Below, in pieces: positions 43,736 through 53,208 of a DNA stretch of 64,000 nucleotides. Location: contig NZ_JABMKZ010000036.1 of the NCBI RefSeq assembly GCF_013204855.1, positions 1 to 64,000 of the forward strand, given 5' to 3'. The translations under genes and the position numbers were made by a program. Each line of letters begins with the position of its first letter. The first letter of the stretch is position 1. The notes beneath the pieces were generated by a model. The model saw nothing but the letters and a program-made list of their open reading frames with translations, was not told the DNA's origin and made no database searches. The stretch comes from Paenibacillus alba. GTDB lineage: Bacteria; Bacillota; Bacilli; Paenibacillales; NBRC-103111.

Positions 43736-45946
43736 TCATTCCTCCATTTTCAAACGGTAAAGGCGGCTTCGGAAATCGCCTTTCCAGATTGGCAAATTAA
43801 GACCTATATGCATCAATTCGTCGCCGCCGAAGCATTCTACTGTCTCATCCACAGCATCTGCATCGAACAACTGATAATTGCTTCCTGCTTCCAAGCCCTT
43901 AAGCCGCAGCTTTTTAAGCGGTGCGTTGGGTTCTGACAGCACTTGAAAATATGCAACCAAAGCTTCCTTCCGATCTTCTGAAACAAACATCCACGCAGCA
44001 TCGACTCCTTGAAAGGGAGAACTCAATCGGTAAAACTCTCCGAATTGGATCAATGGCCGCAGTTCTTTATAAAGCGCAACTTGCCGCTTCACGGCTTCCT
44101 TTTCTGCCTCTGTCAAAGTGGTCAGATCCAACTCGTAGCCGAAATTGCCCGACATGGCCACATGTCCCCTTATATCCAGCGGCGTCGTGCGATGCACTTG
44201 ATGGTTAGGCACTGCGGAAACGTGGGCGCCCATCGTGCTGATCGGATAAACGATGCTCGTTCCATATTGAATTTTCAACCGTTCTACGGCATCCGTATTA
44301 TCGCTCGTCCACGTCTGCGGCATATAGTAGAGCATGCCAGGGTCGAATCGACCGCCGCCGCCGGAGCAGCTTTCGAACAGCACATTCGGGAAAGCGGAGG
44401 TTACCCGCTCCATGACCTCATAAAGCCCAAGCATATAACGGTGGGCAGTCTCGCGCTGCCGCTCCGGCGGGAGCTGAGCGGAGCCGATTTCCGTCATGTT
44501 TCGGTTCATGTCCCATTTGACATAAGTAATGCGGCTGCTTGCCAGGATATCGGTCATAACCGTTACGATGTAATCCCTTACATCTTGACGCGAATAATCC
44601 AGGACGAGCTGCTGTCTCGCTTCCGTTCTGCGCCGGCCAGGCACATGTAGGCACCAGTCTGGATGTGCGCGATACAAATCGCTGTCTGGGGATACCATCT
44701 CTGGCTCAAACCATAGACCGAATGCCAAATCTTGACCATTCACGCGGTTCGCCAAATCCGTCAGCCCCTCTGGAAGCTTGTTGTGATCAACGAACCAATC
44801 ACCAAGCGAGCTCTTATCATTGTCTCGTTGGCCGAACCAGCCATCATCCAGTACGAGAAGCTCAAGACCAAGCTCCTTGCCAACCTTGGCAAGCTCCTCG
44901 ATTTTAGCCGCATGAAAGTTAAAATAAGTCGCTTCCCAGTTGTTAATGAGAATCGGTCTGTGACGATCACGGAATTCCCCTCGGCATAATCGTGTGCGGT
45001 ACAGCTTATGATAGGTGCGCGACATCCCGCCTATGCCTTCCGCTGAATAAACGAGAACAGCCTCAGGCGTTTGAAAGGCTTGCTCCGCTTCAAGGAGCCA
45101 CGCAAAATCAAACGAGTTAATTCCCATGACAACGCGCGTTGTTCCGTAGGGATCCACCTCAGCTTGGGCAACAAAGCTGCCGCTATACACCAGACTGAAG
45201 CCGTAGACATCGCCATGGTCTTCATCCGCTTGCTTAGAAAGCAGCGCCATAAAGGGATTCAGAGAATGGCTGCTGCTCCCCCGGCGGCTCTCAATCACCG
45301 ACCCGCCCGTTACAATGGGGCGGCGCTCGATATGACGCTCGCGTGCCCATGTGCCTGACAAGTGAAGCATATCCAAGTCGCAATGAGATAGATCCATGCC
45401 GAAACTTAAGGCTCTGAGCAGCTTGATCGGCCGACTCCCCACATTTACAAACCTTACAGAACGTGTTATTGCATCGAAATCGCGAAAAACGGTGTACGTA
45501 AGAATTACTTTCAAGCCAATCGCTTGATCAATCAGAGTGATATCCATACTCTCCGCTTCTCGTTCATCTTCTACATAGGTTGCCGGCAATCCTTCCAGTT
45601 GTGGCTTGCCAGCGTAAATCCGGTGGGACTCGTAGAGGAGTTCGCTGACGGTCGTTCCGTCGTCCAACTGAACTTGATAGGCGGGAACACGAAAATCACT
45701 GCCACCATATGCTGGAAATTCCTGCGGCAGCGTGTCCAGCGACAGCGTTAGATCATTCGGGTCGGTCGAAGGCGAGAATGAACAGCGGCGGCGTATAGCC
45801 AGCAAGCCTCCCAAATGGCTTCCCCTTACCCCGCGTCCCCAATGAACGTGAGCAAGATATTTGGATTTCATCAATTGCATGATATAGCTGGATGACTTTC
45901 CTTGAAGATGGAAAGTTTGTGAAGCCGCATCGAAGACAATCCCCAT
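43736..45946 (-). CDS. GH36 alpha-galactosidase
   Basis: 736 residues, the standard GH36 length. An N-terminal beta-supersandwich with FSPSTDPNDLTLSLDTLPQ precedes a barrel with the nucleophile motif YVKWDMNRNMTE, FGLWFEPEMVSPDSDLY and the acid/base region ESCSGGGGRFDPGML followed by WTSDNTDAVERL. All key residues are present. No signal peptide, so it acts on imported alpha-galactosides. AAGGAG lies 8 nt before ATG. The gene follows the MATE transporter by 22 nt and is coupled to the cupin gene. Confidence 0.95.
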   Translation of the reverse strand: MGIVFDAASQTFHLQGKSSSYIMQLMKSKYLAHVHWGRGVRGSHLGGLLAIRRRCSFSPSTDPNDLTLSLDTLPQEFPAYGGSDFRVPAYQVQLDDGTTVSELLYESHRIYAGKPQLEGLPATYVEDEREAESMDITLIDQAIGLKVILTYTVFRDFDAITRSVRFVNVGSRPIKLLRALSFGMDLSHCDLDMLHLSGTWARERHIERRPIVTGGSVIESRRGSSSHSLNPFMALLSKQADEDHGDVYGFSLVYSGSFVAQAEVDPYGTTRVVMGINSFDFAWLLEAEQAFQTPEAVLVYSAEGIGGMSRTYHKLYRTRLCRGEFRDRHRPILINNWEATYFNFHAAKIEELAKVGKELGLELLVLDDGWFGQRDNDKSSLGDWFVDHNKLPEGLTDLANRVNGQDLAFGLWFEPEMVSPDSDLYRAHPDWCLHVPGRRRTEARQQLVLDYSRQDVRDYIVTVMTDILASSRITYVKWDMNRNMTEIGSAQLPPERQRETAHRYMLGLYEVMERVTSAFPNVLFESCSGGGGRFDPGMLYYMPQTWTSDNTDAVERLKIQYGTSIVYPISTMGAHVSAVPNHQVHRTTPLDIRGHVAMSGNFGYELDLTTLTEAEKEAVKRQVALYKELRPLIQFGEFYRLSSPFQGVDAAWMFVSEDRKEALVAYFQVLSEPNAPLKKLRLKGLEAGSNYQLFDADAVDETVECFGGDELMHIGLNLPIWKGDFRSRLYRLKMEE

Positions 45947-45968
45947 ACCCCAATCTCCTTCGTATCTG

Positions 45969-47354
45969 TTAAATTTTCACATGTTTCCAAGCCATGCGTT
46001 TAAACCTAAAATAAATCAAATTTGAACGCAGATATTGATCGCAAGCCACAGCACTCCATAAGCCGAACATGCCCCACTCAAAGATATAAACAAACAAGTA
46101 GCTGAGTAAGACCCTTACTCCCCATACGCCAATTAAAGTGGAATACAAGGGATAACGCGTATCTCCGGCTCCTCGCAACGCTCCACCCAGAACAAACTGC
46201 GAGATTTGAGAAACTTGAATGAAGCCGACAATCCGCAGTGCCCACGATCCTTCACGAATGATCGTTTCGTCACTCGTATAAAGTCTAAATATATGAGGAG
46301 CGAAGATGATAAATGCAGCTCCCATGATGCCGCCCAGTATCATGCCGTACTTCCTGACTTGCCATACATACCGCTCGGCAAGATCAGGCTTGCCCACGCC
46401 AAGCGTTTGCCCAACTAATGTGGAAGCCGCTATAGCAAATGCGGCCCCCGGCATGAAAGAGATGCCGATGATGCTCGTCACAATTTGTGACGCTGCAACC
46501 GCAACCGTCCCCAGTCCTGCGCAAATTTTGACAAAGGTCATAATGCCCAGACGCATAATAAGCTGCTCAAGGCTCGTCGGGATGCCAATCTTCAACATAC
46601 GGAGAACCATCTCGGTATCCAAACGGCTAATATCTGCCAAACCGATACGGACGGCAAATTTCCCGCTGAACATGACAGCTATGAAACAGACCATAGCCCC
46701 GGCCTGCACCAGTAAAGTGGCGATAGCAGCCCCGGTGACGCCCATTTCCGATGCTCCAAGGTGCCCATAAATCAGCACAAATCCGAGAGAAATGGAAAGG
46801 CAGCCCGATAGTACATTAATTTTCATCGGAGTCCGGGTATCCCCAGCCCCTCGTAAGATAGCGGACAAAGCGGATGAGATCGAAGAAAAGCCAATGGATA
46901 GAAACATCAACCTGGCATACGTCAATCCATATTGGACAACCTCCGCATTCGCTCCCATCAAGCGCAGCATATCCTCCGCATAAGTTACGCCAAGCAGTAC
47001 GATGACAATAGACAGTAGGGAACCGAGCAGGAGCGATTGCCCAGCAGCTCGGTTCGCATCCGTCCTATGTCCCGCTCCAGTGGAACGGGCAACAATAACC
47101 GTCGTCCCCGTATTGAGCGCCGCAAAAACGACAGTCATTAATAAATAAGGCTGGCTCGTTAAGCCAACTGCCGCAACAGCAGTCGCTCCCAAGTGACCAA
47201 CCAGAATCATCATCACCATTTGCGTAATATTTATTAGCAGCATCTCTGCCAAAGATGGACCCGCCAGCCCAAAAATGATCCGACGAACAGCTTTTTCATC
47301 TTGTGGATCAATCGTAACGGCTTCGCTCTTATCGAACTTTAACCCTGAACTCAT
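45969..47354 (-). CDS. MATE family transporter
   Basis: 461 residues with about 12 membrane segments, in two halves. MATE signatures: GLAGPSLAEMLLINITQMV, VGHLGATAVAAVGL, and SAILRGAGDTRTPMK repeated later as GGALRGAGDTRYPL. Usually Na+- or H+-driven drug exporters. Here it is embedded between GH4 and GH36 genes (13 and 22 nt gaps), so it should be made with the galactoside enzymes and may move a sugar-derived compound or protect against a plant toxin. The ribosome site is weak (GGCGGG), suggesting coupled translation. Confidence 0.92.
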   Translation of the reverse strand: MSSGLKFDKSEAVTIDPQDEKAVRRIIFGLAGPSLAEMLLINITQMVMMILVGHLGATAVAAVGLTSQPYLLMTVVFAALNTGTTVIVARSTGAGHRTDANRAAGQSLLLGSLLSIVIVLLGVTYAEDMLRLMGANAEVVQYGLTYARLMFLSIGFSSISSALSAILRGAGDTRTPMKINVLSGCLSISLGFVLIYGHLGASEMGVTGAAIATLLVQAGAMVCFIAVMFSGKFAVRIGLADISRLDTEMVLRMLKIGIPTSLEQLIMRLGIMTFVKICAGLGTVAVAASQIVTSIIGISFMPGAAFAIAASTLVGQTLGVGKPDLAERYVWQVRKYGMILGGIMGAAFIIFAPHIFRLYTSDETIIREGSWALRIVGFIQVSQISQFVLGGALRGAGDTRYPLYSTLIGVWGVRVLLSYLFVYIFEWGMFGLWSAVACDQYLRSNLIYFRFKRMAWKHVKI

Positions 47355-47367
47355 GGCCGACCCGCCA

Positions 47368-48753
47368 TTAGATGCTCCATCCAGGCAAGTAAGCTTTCGT
47401 ATTGCGCAGCATCTGATCGAACAGCACCTCAGCCTGATTCACATCAATATTCACCAAGGGATCATTCATGAATGCATGAAACGCCAGCCCTTTGTCCTTT
47501 TGGAGAGCAGCCTTCAGAATAAGCTCCTGATTCATCGCATGATGAAGCACCAGATTATTCACTTCCATCGGAAGCTCACCTGCATAAACAGGGCGCAAAC
47601 TGTTCGCGGAGAACTCAGCATTCGTTTCTACAACAACGCCCAACGGCATATTTTTCATTTGCCCCACATTAGGAACGTTGATATTGGTAACAAAACGCTG
47701 CAAGCCGATCAGACCTTTCAGCTGTCTAACTTCTTCCTCTCCTGATGCCTTAAGTGGAAGCTTTTCTTCGCCGCTAAGCAGCTTGCCATAAAATAGCTCT
47801 GTTGCAGCATGCTTTTCGACACGGCTTTGAACCGTCGTTAATCCGAACTTCCATGCGCGAACCGTCTCCGCATCTTTCATATACCAAGGAGGCATGAACT
47901 CCGCCAAGTGACGGTCTCCTGCCGCTGCAATGACACCATAACGCCGAAACAAATCAAATTTCACGCGGTTCGCGGCTGTATAGGTGTTCGTCATCCACGC
48001 ATCTTTGTTGTGTTCGAACCCCGATTCAAAATACTTATCTACAAACTTCCGATACATGGGAATTAAGTCCATATTCTGATAAGTCGCTTGATCGATCCAT
48101 GTAAAATGATTAATGCCTAGCACATTCACTTTCACGTCATCGCGATGTACGCCTTCTATCCCTTCCATATCGCGCAGCATGCGAATCAACAATCCTTGCG
48201 TTCCAAAAATTTCATGGCAGCACCCAAGCGCTTTAATTTTAGGAAATACCTCAAACAGTGTGCGCGTACACAGCGTCATCGGATTCGTATAGTTGAACAC
48301 CCAGGCATCCGGCGAGAATCGCTCAATGGCTTGGGCAATTTCCACATACATGGGAATCGTCCGCAGCGCTCTGACCAGTCCACCGGGACCGGTTGTATCC
48401 CCCACGGCTTGATAAATCCCATATTTCTCCGGTTCATGAACATCCGACTCCATTTCGCGGAACGTTCCAGGAAGGATCGAAATGAACACAAAGTCACATC
48501 CGCTCAGCGCCTCTTGGAGCGTCGGATACGCCTTATACGTCCATTTGGACTTCGTTTCTGGGTAGTCAGAAACCGAGTTGCCCAATTTCTCATTATTTTT
48601 GGCCTTGTGATAGTCAAGGTCATACAAACGAATCGTACCGGACAGTTGATCATCAAGCGCCAGATCGGCAATCAAATTTTTGGCCCAATACATCGAGCCG
48701 CCACCAATATAAGCGATCTGAATTTCGCTGACCTTCTCATTCGAAAATTTCAT
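47368..48753 (-). CDS. lplD: GH4 alpha-galacturonidase, LplD-like
   Basis: 461 residues. GH4 enzymes use NAD and a divalent metal. The N-terminal IQIAYIGGGSMYWAKNLIADL is the NAD site; ISILPGTFREMESDVHEPE, NYTNPM, the metal-binding CCHEIFGTQ and VLGINHFTW follow, with GDRHLAEF later. By memory this order and wording are close to Bacillus subtilis LplD, an alpha-galacturonidase; other GH4 specificities cannot be excluded. GAGGAGG lies 5 nt before ATG. First gene of a five-gene operon ending at the aldo/keto reductase. It implies uptake of pectin-derived oligogalacturonides. Confidence 0.9.
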   Translation of the reverse strand: MKFSNEKVSEIQIAYIGGGSMYWAKNLIADLALDDQLSGTIRLYDLDYHKAKNNEKLGNSVSDYPETKSKWTYKAYPTLQEALSGCDFVFISILPGTFREMESDVHEPEKYGIYQAVGDTTGPGGLVRALRTIPMYVEIAQAIERFSPDAWVFNYTNPMTLCTRTLFEVFPKIKALGCCHEIFGTQGLLIRMLRDMEGIEGVHRDDVKVNVLGINHFTWIDQATYQNMDLIPMYRKFVDKYFESGFEHNKDAWMTNTYTAANRVKFDLFRRYGVIAAAGDRHLAEFMPPWYMKDAETVRAWKFGLTTVQSRVEKHAATELFYGKLLSGEEKLPLKASGEEEVRQLKGLIGLQRFVTNINVPNVGQMKNMPLGVVVETNAEFSANSLRPVYAGELPMEVNNLVLHHAMNQELILKAALQKDKGLAFHAFMNDPLVNIDVNQAEVLFDQMLRNTKAYLPGWSI

Positions 48754-49037
48754 GTTGCCCTCCTCATTGACTTCCCATTTCTCATCTTGGCTGGATCATT
48801 TTGCATGCATACGTTCTCAGTATAGAAAACAATTCCACAATACGGCATGGCAAAAATTAAGTGAGGTTGTGGTTTTTTACACTTTTCACCAAGCGGGAGA
48901 GCTTTTTTCAACAACTGGGGCGGCGGTTTATTTGCGAAGAAAGATGCGGGTTGCGGGGCCATAGGGTTGTCATGAAAGGGGATTAGTCTATGAATGAGTC
49001 GCACGTGTAGAAACACTTACAGAACCAGCACTCGGGT

Positions 49038-49523
49038 GGGCTGGTGGTGGTGATGATGATGGTGATGGTGATGATGATGATGATGGTGTGATGGTGCGTG
49101 GTGCGTGGTGATGGTGGTGATACTGCTAGTGATGATGCTGGTGATGATGATGCTGATGATGGTGATGGTGGTGGGGGGGGATGATGCTGGTGATAGCTGG
49201 TAATCGTGCTGCTGGGGTGCTGATGATGATGATGGTGATAGCTGGTAATGGTGGTGATGGGGTGCTGATGATGATGATGGTGGTGATACTGCTAGTGATG
49301 ATGCTGGTGATGCAAGTGATGCGTGGTGATGGTGCTGATGATGATGGGGATAGCTGGTAATGGTGTTGATGGGGTGCTGATGATGATGATGGTGGTGGTG
49401 ATACTGCTAGTGATGATGCTGGTGATGCTGGTGATGCAAGTGATGCGTGGTGATGGTGCTGATGATGATGGGGATAGCTGGTAATGGTGTTGATGGGGTG
49501 CTGATGATGATGATGCTGGTGTA
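49038..49523. repeat. GATGATGGTG microsatellite with internal 112/124-bp tandem units
   Basis: About 485 bp built almost only from GAT, GGT and GCT triplets on the plus strand. A larger unit starting GGGGTGCTGATGATGATGAT recurs at 49214, 49259, 49371 and 49495, giving units of 45, 112 and 124 bp. The last two are nearly identical except for added GGT and GATGCTGGT triplets. Stops occur in plus frames; the minus frame gives a His/Ser/Pro/Ile string with no family. Confidence 0.85.
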
Positions 49524-49616
49524 GGGACTGTTCCACAGGGGGATCCACACATGAACTGAACGCGTCCCAACTAACAGTACACCCCCAAAACCACCATCCG
49601 CGCCTCACCGATTTTG

Positions 49617-49804
49617 AAAACCTGCAAAAGTGCAGGCTTTCTCGATCAAATCGTGTGAAAACATCGAAAAGCCTGCGATTATGCAGGCTTTTCGATGTTT
49701 TCCCCTCCTAGAATCGAAAAATGGCCTCGAAAGGATGCATATTTGCAGGCTTTTCACTGTTTTGCTGATTCCCAAGACGAAAAGGATGCATATTTGCAGG
49801 AATT
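49617..49804. repeat. Palindrome array 2 (CCTGC/GATGC-N-GCAGG)
   Basis: Four copies at 49617, 49668, about 49730 and 49780: AACCTGCAAAAGTGCAGG, AAGCCTGCGATTATGCAGG and two of GGATGCATATTTGCAGG. Spacing is 51, 62 and 50 bp, like array 1 at 15.55-15.74 kb. Flanks share AAAA and CTTTT or AATT. Confidence 0.7.
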
Positions 49805-49999
49805 ATGCGAAATATGCGGACGAGCCCGAGGCAATCTGCCAGCATGAGCAGAATCGAGCCAATCAAGCCACTCAAGCGACTCAAGCCACCCTACCATGAA
49901 AGTGTGAATAAACAGAAAGGCAAGTTTAACCCTAGGCCTTCGCTCGAGACTACTCTTTGCCAATACGGTGGGGGCTGGAGCCGGAAAAATGAACGAACG

Positions 50000-51304
50000 C
50001 TACAACAAACGCAGTAAGCGTAGAATTGTAAATCGGTTGCGCACGAACAGCGCATCCTGCAGTGACGCCTCTACGAGCTCGGGTTCTACGCCGAGCTGCT
50101 CGGTCGTCACTGGTCCCTGCACAGCCTCGAGCCAAACACTCAGCTGCTCGGAGGCTGGGACCGCTTGGGCGATGGCTTGCACATCGCCCCACTTCTGGAC
50201 GATGCGCGCCTTCAGCGCTGCCGCATCAACGCCTTTGCCATTCGCCGGGAAATTCTCGGCGATGACTTGCTCGGCCATGGCCCCATAGGCTTGCCGGATG
50301 CGCTCCGCATCCGTAAGCTCGCTGGGGGCCTGGCTTTGCGCTAGGCGCGCGGCGGCTTCGCTCGCCGTGATGTCCAGCAGCGCTTCGTAGCGCTGCGCCA
50401 TCAGCACGGTCGCGACGCCGACCTTCGCGCCATGCAGCAGCGCCCGGCGCCGCTGCTGCAGAAGCACCATCTCCCAATAATGGGAGAGATGGTGCTCAGC
50501 CCCCGAGGCCGGCCGGGAGTGGCCGACCAGGAGCATGGAAAGGCCGGATAGGATCAGGCCTTCCATCAGCTTTAACAAGCCGAGATCGGTGCGCTGCGCG
50601 ATCTCTTCCACGTGAGCCGTGCACAGCTCGACGGCTTCCCGAGTTAAACGAGCGCTCAGCTCGCAGTAGTGCTCGTCAAGCAAAACGCGGCCAAGCGACC
50701 AATCGGCTAGCGAGGTGTGCTTGCCGAGCATATCGCCGAAGCCGGCCGCGATCATCGCCTGCGGCGCCTGCGCCAGCAGCGCGAGATCGGCGAAGATCGC
50801 CTCTGGCGCGCCTGCGGGTATCGTCATCTTGAAGCCGCGAACGATCAGCGGCGCCCCTACAGACGCGAAGCCATCGACGGAAGGAGCCGTCGGGACGGAC
50901 AAGAACGGCCGCTTCGTCCGATGGGCAACGAAACGCACAATATCGTGGAGGGTCCCCGATCCTACGGCGATCAATACCTCTGATGAGAGCGGCGTATCCA
51001 GCAATGTCTGGACGATCGCTTCTTCATCCGCAGCGACTTCCCCCATCGCGTTCTGACGAATCACGCTGAGGCTAACCTTGATCTGCGCATGCTCCAGCCA
51101 TTCCCGCAGCTTCCCGCCTGCAACCTCATACGTTCTAGCATCCGCAACGAGCGTAACTTCACGATAGCCGTTTTCGTTCAAATAATGAGCCACCTGTTTC
51201 ATGGCATCACGTTCTATCACGATACGTCGTATCGAAATCTCATGCTGCTGCCCACATTCGCAATCTATCTTTCTTCCCAGCCACGTGTTTAAAATCTCAC
51301 TCAT
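50000..51304 (-). CDS. egsA: sn-Glycerol-1-phosphate dehydrogenase (AraM/EgsA type)
   Basis: About 434 residues from ATG at 51304 (GGAAAG 7 nt upstream). It reduces dihydroxyacetone phosphate to glycerol-1-phosphate with NAD(P)H. Signatures: NAD-binding VGSGTLHDIVRFVAHR, PTAPSVDGFASVGAPL, and metal-ligand regions GFGDMLGKHTSLADW and SGAEHHLSHYWEM with HGAKVGV. The 3' half is visibly much richer in G and C than its neighbours. The region after its stop holds only repeats. Divergent from the DUF2161 gene. In Bacillus it feeds unusual glycerol-1-phosphate lipids. Confidence 0.92.
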   Translation of the reverse strand: MSEILNTWLGRKIDCECGQQHEISIRRIVIERDAMKQVAHYLNENGYREVTLVADARTYEVAGGKLREWLEHAQIKVSLSVIRQNAMGEVAADEEAIVQTLLDTPLSSEVLIAVGSGTLHDIVRFVAHRTKRPFLSVPTAPSVDGFASVGAPLIVRGFKMTIPAGAPEAIFADLALLAQAPQAMIAAGFGDMLGKHTSLADWSLGRVLLDEHYCELSARLTREAVELCTAHVEEIAQRTDLGLLKLMEGLILSGLSMLLVGHSRPASGAEHHLSHYWEMVLLQQRRRALLHGAKVGVATVLMAQRYEALLDITASEAAARLAQSQAPSELTDAERIRQAYGAMAEQVIAENFPANGKGVDAAALKARIVQKWGDVQAIAQAVPASEQLSVWLEAVQGPVTTEQLGVEPELVEASLQDALFVRNRFTILRLLRLL

Positions 51305-51400
51305 CTGCACACTTTCCTTCCACCTGAACATTTGAAAAGTCCCGAGCCTTCTCCAACATGTACGTACAACCAAATCTACCCCCTATTCTAGCAAATTCCA

Positions 51401-51409
51401 TGCTATAAT
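51401..51409 (+). promoter_or_regulatory. Extended -10 promoter of the DUF2161 gene
   Basis: TGCTATAAT is a perfect extended -10 element (TGnTATAAT). No good -35 lies 17 bp upstream, as is common for this promoter class. It is 48 bp before the ATG. Confidence 0.55.
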
Positions 51410-51456
51410 GATACACATTCTGACTGCCAAACTAGCAGTGAGAGGAGAGTAGCTAG

Positions 51457-52191
51457 ATGCCCATACAAACAGAAACGGAGCTATATGCTCCGATTAAACA
51501 ATATTTCGAACAGCAGGGCTATACGGTTCGGGCTGAGATCAAGCACTGCGATTTAGTCGCGATACGCGGGGACGAGCCGCCAATCGTTGTAGAACTCAAA
51601 AAAAGCTTCAATATCCCGCTTCTTGTGCAAGGCATTGACCGCTTGCGTCTGACAGAGCAAGTGTATGTCGCTTTTGAGCTGCCCAACAAAGGCCGCGCCC
51701 CTCATCGTCTGCAATGGGAGGATGTAAGGCGTCTGTGCCGAATGCTCGGCTTAGGCGTTCTGACCGTTCAATTCTACAAACGCAAAAAGCCCGCAGTTGA
51801 CCTCGTCTGCGAGCCTAGTCCCTATATGCTGCGCCACAATAAGCGGGCGGCTTTGCGTGTCGTTACGGAGTTTCATGAACGCAGCGGCGACTACAATGTC
51901 GGCGGCAGCTCGAAGCAGAAGCTGATGACCGCCTACCGTGAAAAGTCCCTCCACTGTGCCTATCTGATGCGCGAGCACGGCCCTTTAAGTCCCCGTCAAT
52001 TACGCGATTTCACGAGTAATAAAGCCGTAAGCTCGCTGCTTCAAAAAAACTACTACCGCTGGTTTATCCGCCAAAGCCGCGGCATCTATCATATTACGCC
52101 AGCAGGTGAGAAAGCCTTAAACGAATATGCGCATGTTGTTGCAGCTTATTCGGCAGCAACGGGTGACTCGGCCATCCGTCCGACGCTCTAA
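51457..52191 (+). CDS. DUF2161 protein with PD-(D/E)XK nuclease-like fold
   Basis: 244 residues. The N-terminal part shows a PD-(D/E)XK core: Glu in ETELYAPIKQYF, Asp in KHCDLVAIRGDEPP, and VELKK. The C-terminal half looks like a winged helix (YLMREHGPLSPRQLRDF and GIYHITPAGEKALNEY). The DUF2161 family is a predicted phosphodiesterase/nuclease of unknown role. AGGAGA lies 8 nt before ATG. It is transcribed away from egsA, and its stop codon overlaps the stop of the convergent oxidoreductase gene by 4 nt. Confidence 0.88.
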   Translation: MPIQTETELYAPIKQYFEQQGYTVRAEIKHCDLVAIRGDEPPIVVELKKSFNIPLLVQGIDRLRLTEQVYVAFELPNKGRAPHRLQWEDVRRLCRMLGLGVLTVQFYKRKKPAVDLVCEPSPYMLRHNKRAALRVVTEFHERSGDYNVGGSSKQKLMTAYREKSLHCAYLMREHGPLSPRQLRDFTSNKAVSSLLQKNYYRWFIRQSRGIYHITPAGEKALNEYAHVVAAYSAATGDSAIRPTL

Positions 52192-53141
52192 GAGCGGACA
52201 ATAACCCGATTTACATTCGCTTCTTCTTTCAGCATCGTCAGTGCCTTATTCATCCAGATAGCAGCTTGTGCGCCTTCGCCCATGGCGATGGTCACTTGCT
52301 CCGCATGAACGCCCACATCGCCGGCAGCCCAGAGGAATGGCACACTTGTCATTTTGCTCCGGGGATCGGTCATGATGTGGCGATTCTCCATGCGCTCCGC
52401 GCCAAGCTGCCGCGCCAAATCCGATTTCACTTCATTCCCGCCGAAAGCAATGAAGCCTCGCTCAGCTTCGATTCGTTCGCCATTTGTCAGCAGTACTCCG
52501 CGGAAAGCACCTTGACCTTCCTCAGCAATAACTTCTTGAATATCTTCTAGAACATAGGTAATTCTCTTTTGCCTCAGCTGTTCAAGCAGCTCTTTGCTGA
52601 TGACACGATGCCCATGATTCACATAAATCAGCTTGTCCGTACGATCGCTAAGCTTCACAGCCATTCCCGCTCCGGCATCTCCTGAACCCATCACAATCGT
52701 TTGCCTATTTCTAATTTCATAGCCGTCGCAGTCCGGACATACATAGACGGTCAAACCAAGACATGCCTTCAGCTTGGACAGCTCCGGCATTCGATCCATT
52801 AAGCCTGTTGCGAGAAGCACAGTTGGGGCTTCATAGCTCTTGCCCGACTTGCCCCAAAGCTCAAAACCATCGCCAGGCTTTCCTTTATTCACGGCCTGAA
52901 CGACTTCATCTATAACGAACGAGACTCCCAGCTTCTCGGCTTGAAGCTTTCCCAGCCGGCGAAGCTCGTCTCCGGATACGCCGTCCGGCCAACCTAATAA
53001 GTTATGATAGCTTTTGCAAAGCGTAGAACGCCCATAACCGGCGTCAAGAACAAGAACACGATGTTCATACCTGCCCAGCTGAATAGCTGCTTGAAGTCCT
53101 GCTATGCCGCCGCCAACAATCAGACTGTCGTATTGTTCCAT
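52188..53141 (-). CDS. Thioredoxin reductase-like FAD/NAD(P) oxidoreductase
   Basis: 317 residues: FAD site IVGGGIAGLQAA, then a redox-active-type CPDC in VYVCPDCDGYE, NAD(P) site VMGSGDAGAG and FAD closing motif LWAAGDVGVHAEQV. The length and order match low-molecular-weight thioredoxin reductase relatives; the true substrate may be another small redox protein. Ends 4 nt inside the convergent DUF2161 gene. Confidence 0.9.
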   Translation of the reverse strand: MEQYDSLIVGGGIAGLQAAIQLGRYEHRVLVLDAGYGRSTLCKSYHNLLGWPDGVSGDELRRLGKLQAEKLGVSFVIDEVVQAVNKGKPGDGFELWGKSGKSYEAPTVLLATGLMDRMPELSKLKACLGLTVYVCPDCDGYEIRNRQTIVMGSGDAGAGMAVKLSDRTDKLIYVNHGHRVISKELLEQLRQKRITYVLEDIQEVIAEEGQGAFRGVLLTNGERIEAERGFIAFGGNEVKSDLARQLGAERMENRHIMTDPRSKMTSVPFLWAAGDVGVHAEQVTIAMGEGAQAAIWMNKALTMLKEEANVNRVIVRS

Positions 53142-53208
53142 ATCTGCGTCCCTCTTCTCCTATACTCTTACCTAGGATATCCGTGTTATGACGCTTTCAT
53201 GCTCTTGG

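Larger units (their letters stand above)
48754..49999. other. 1.2-kb gene-free region with microsatellite and palindromes
   Basis: Contains the lplD leader (48754-48960, no firm promoter), a GAT/GGT-type low-complexity tract (49038-49523) and a palindrome array (49617-49804). The long minus-strand frame through the tract is treated as non-coding. Confidence 0.6.

Noticed and set aside
44009..44650. A 213-codon plus-strand frame opposite GH36
   Set aside because: Antisense to conserved catalytic motifs of GH36; no start signals.
49126..49608. A 160-codon minus-strand frame encoding His/Ser/Pro/Ile-rich repeats
   Set aside because: It is the translation of a triplet microsatellite; no ribosome site, no family, and the composition changes with repeat phase.
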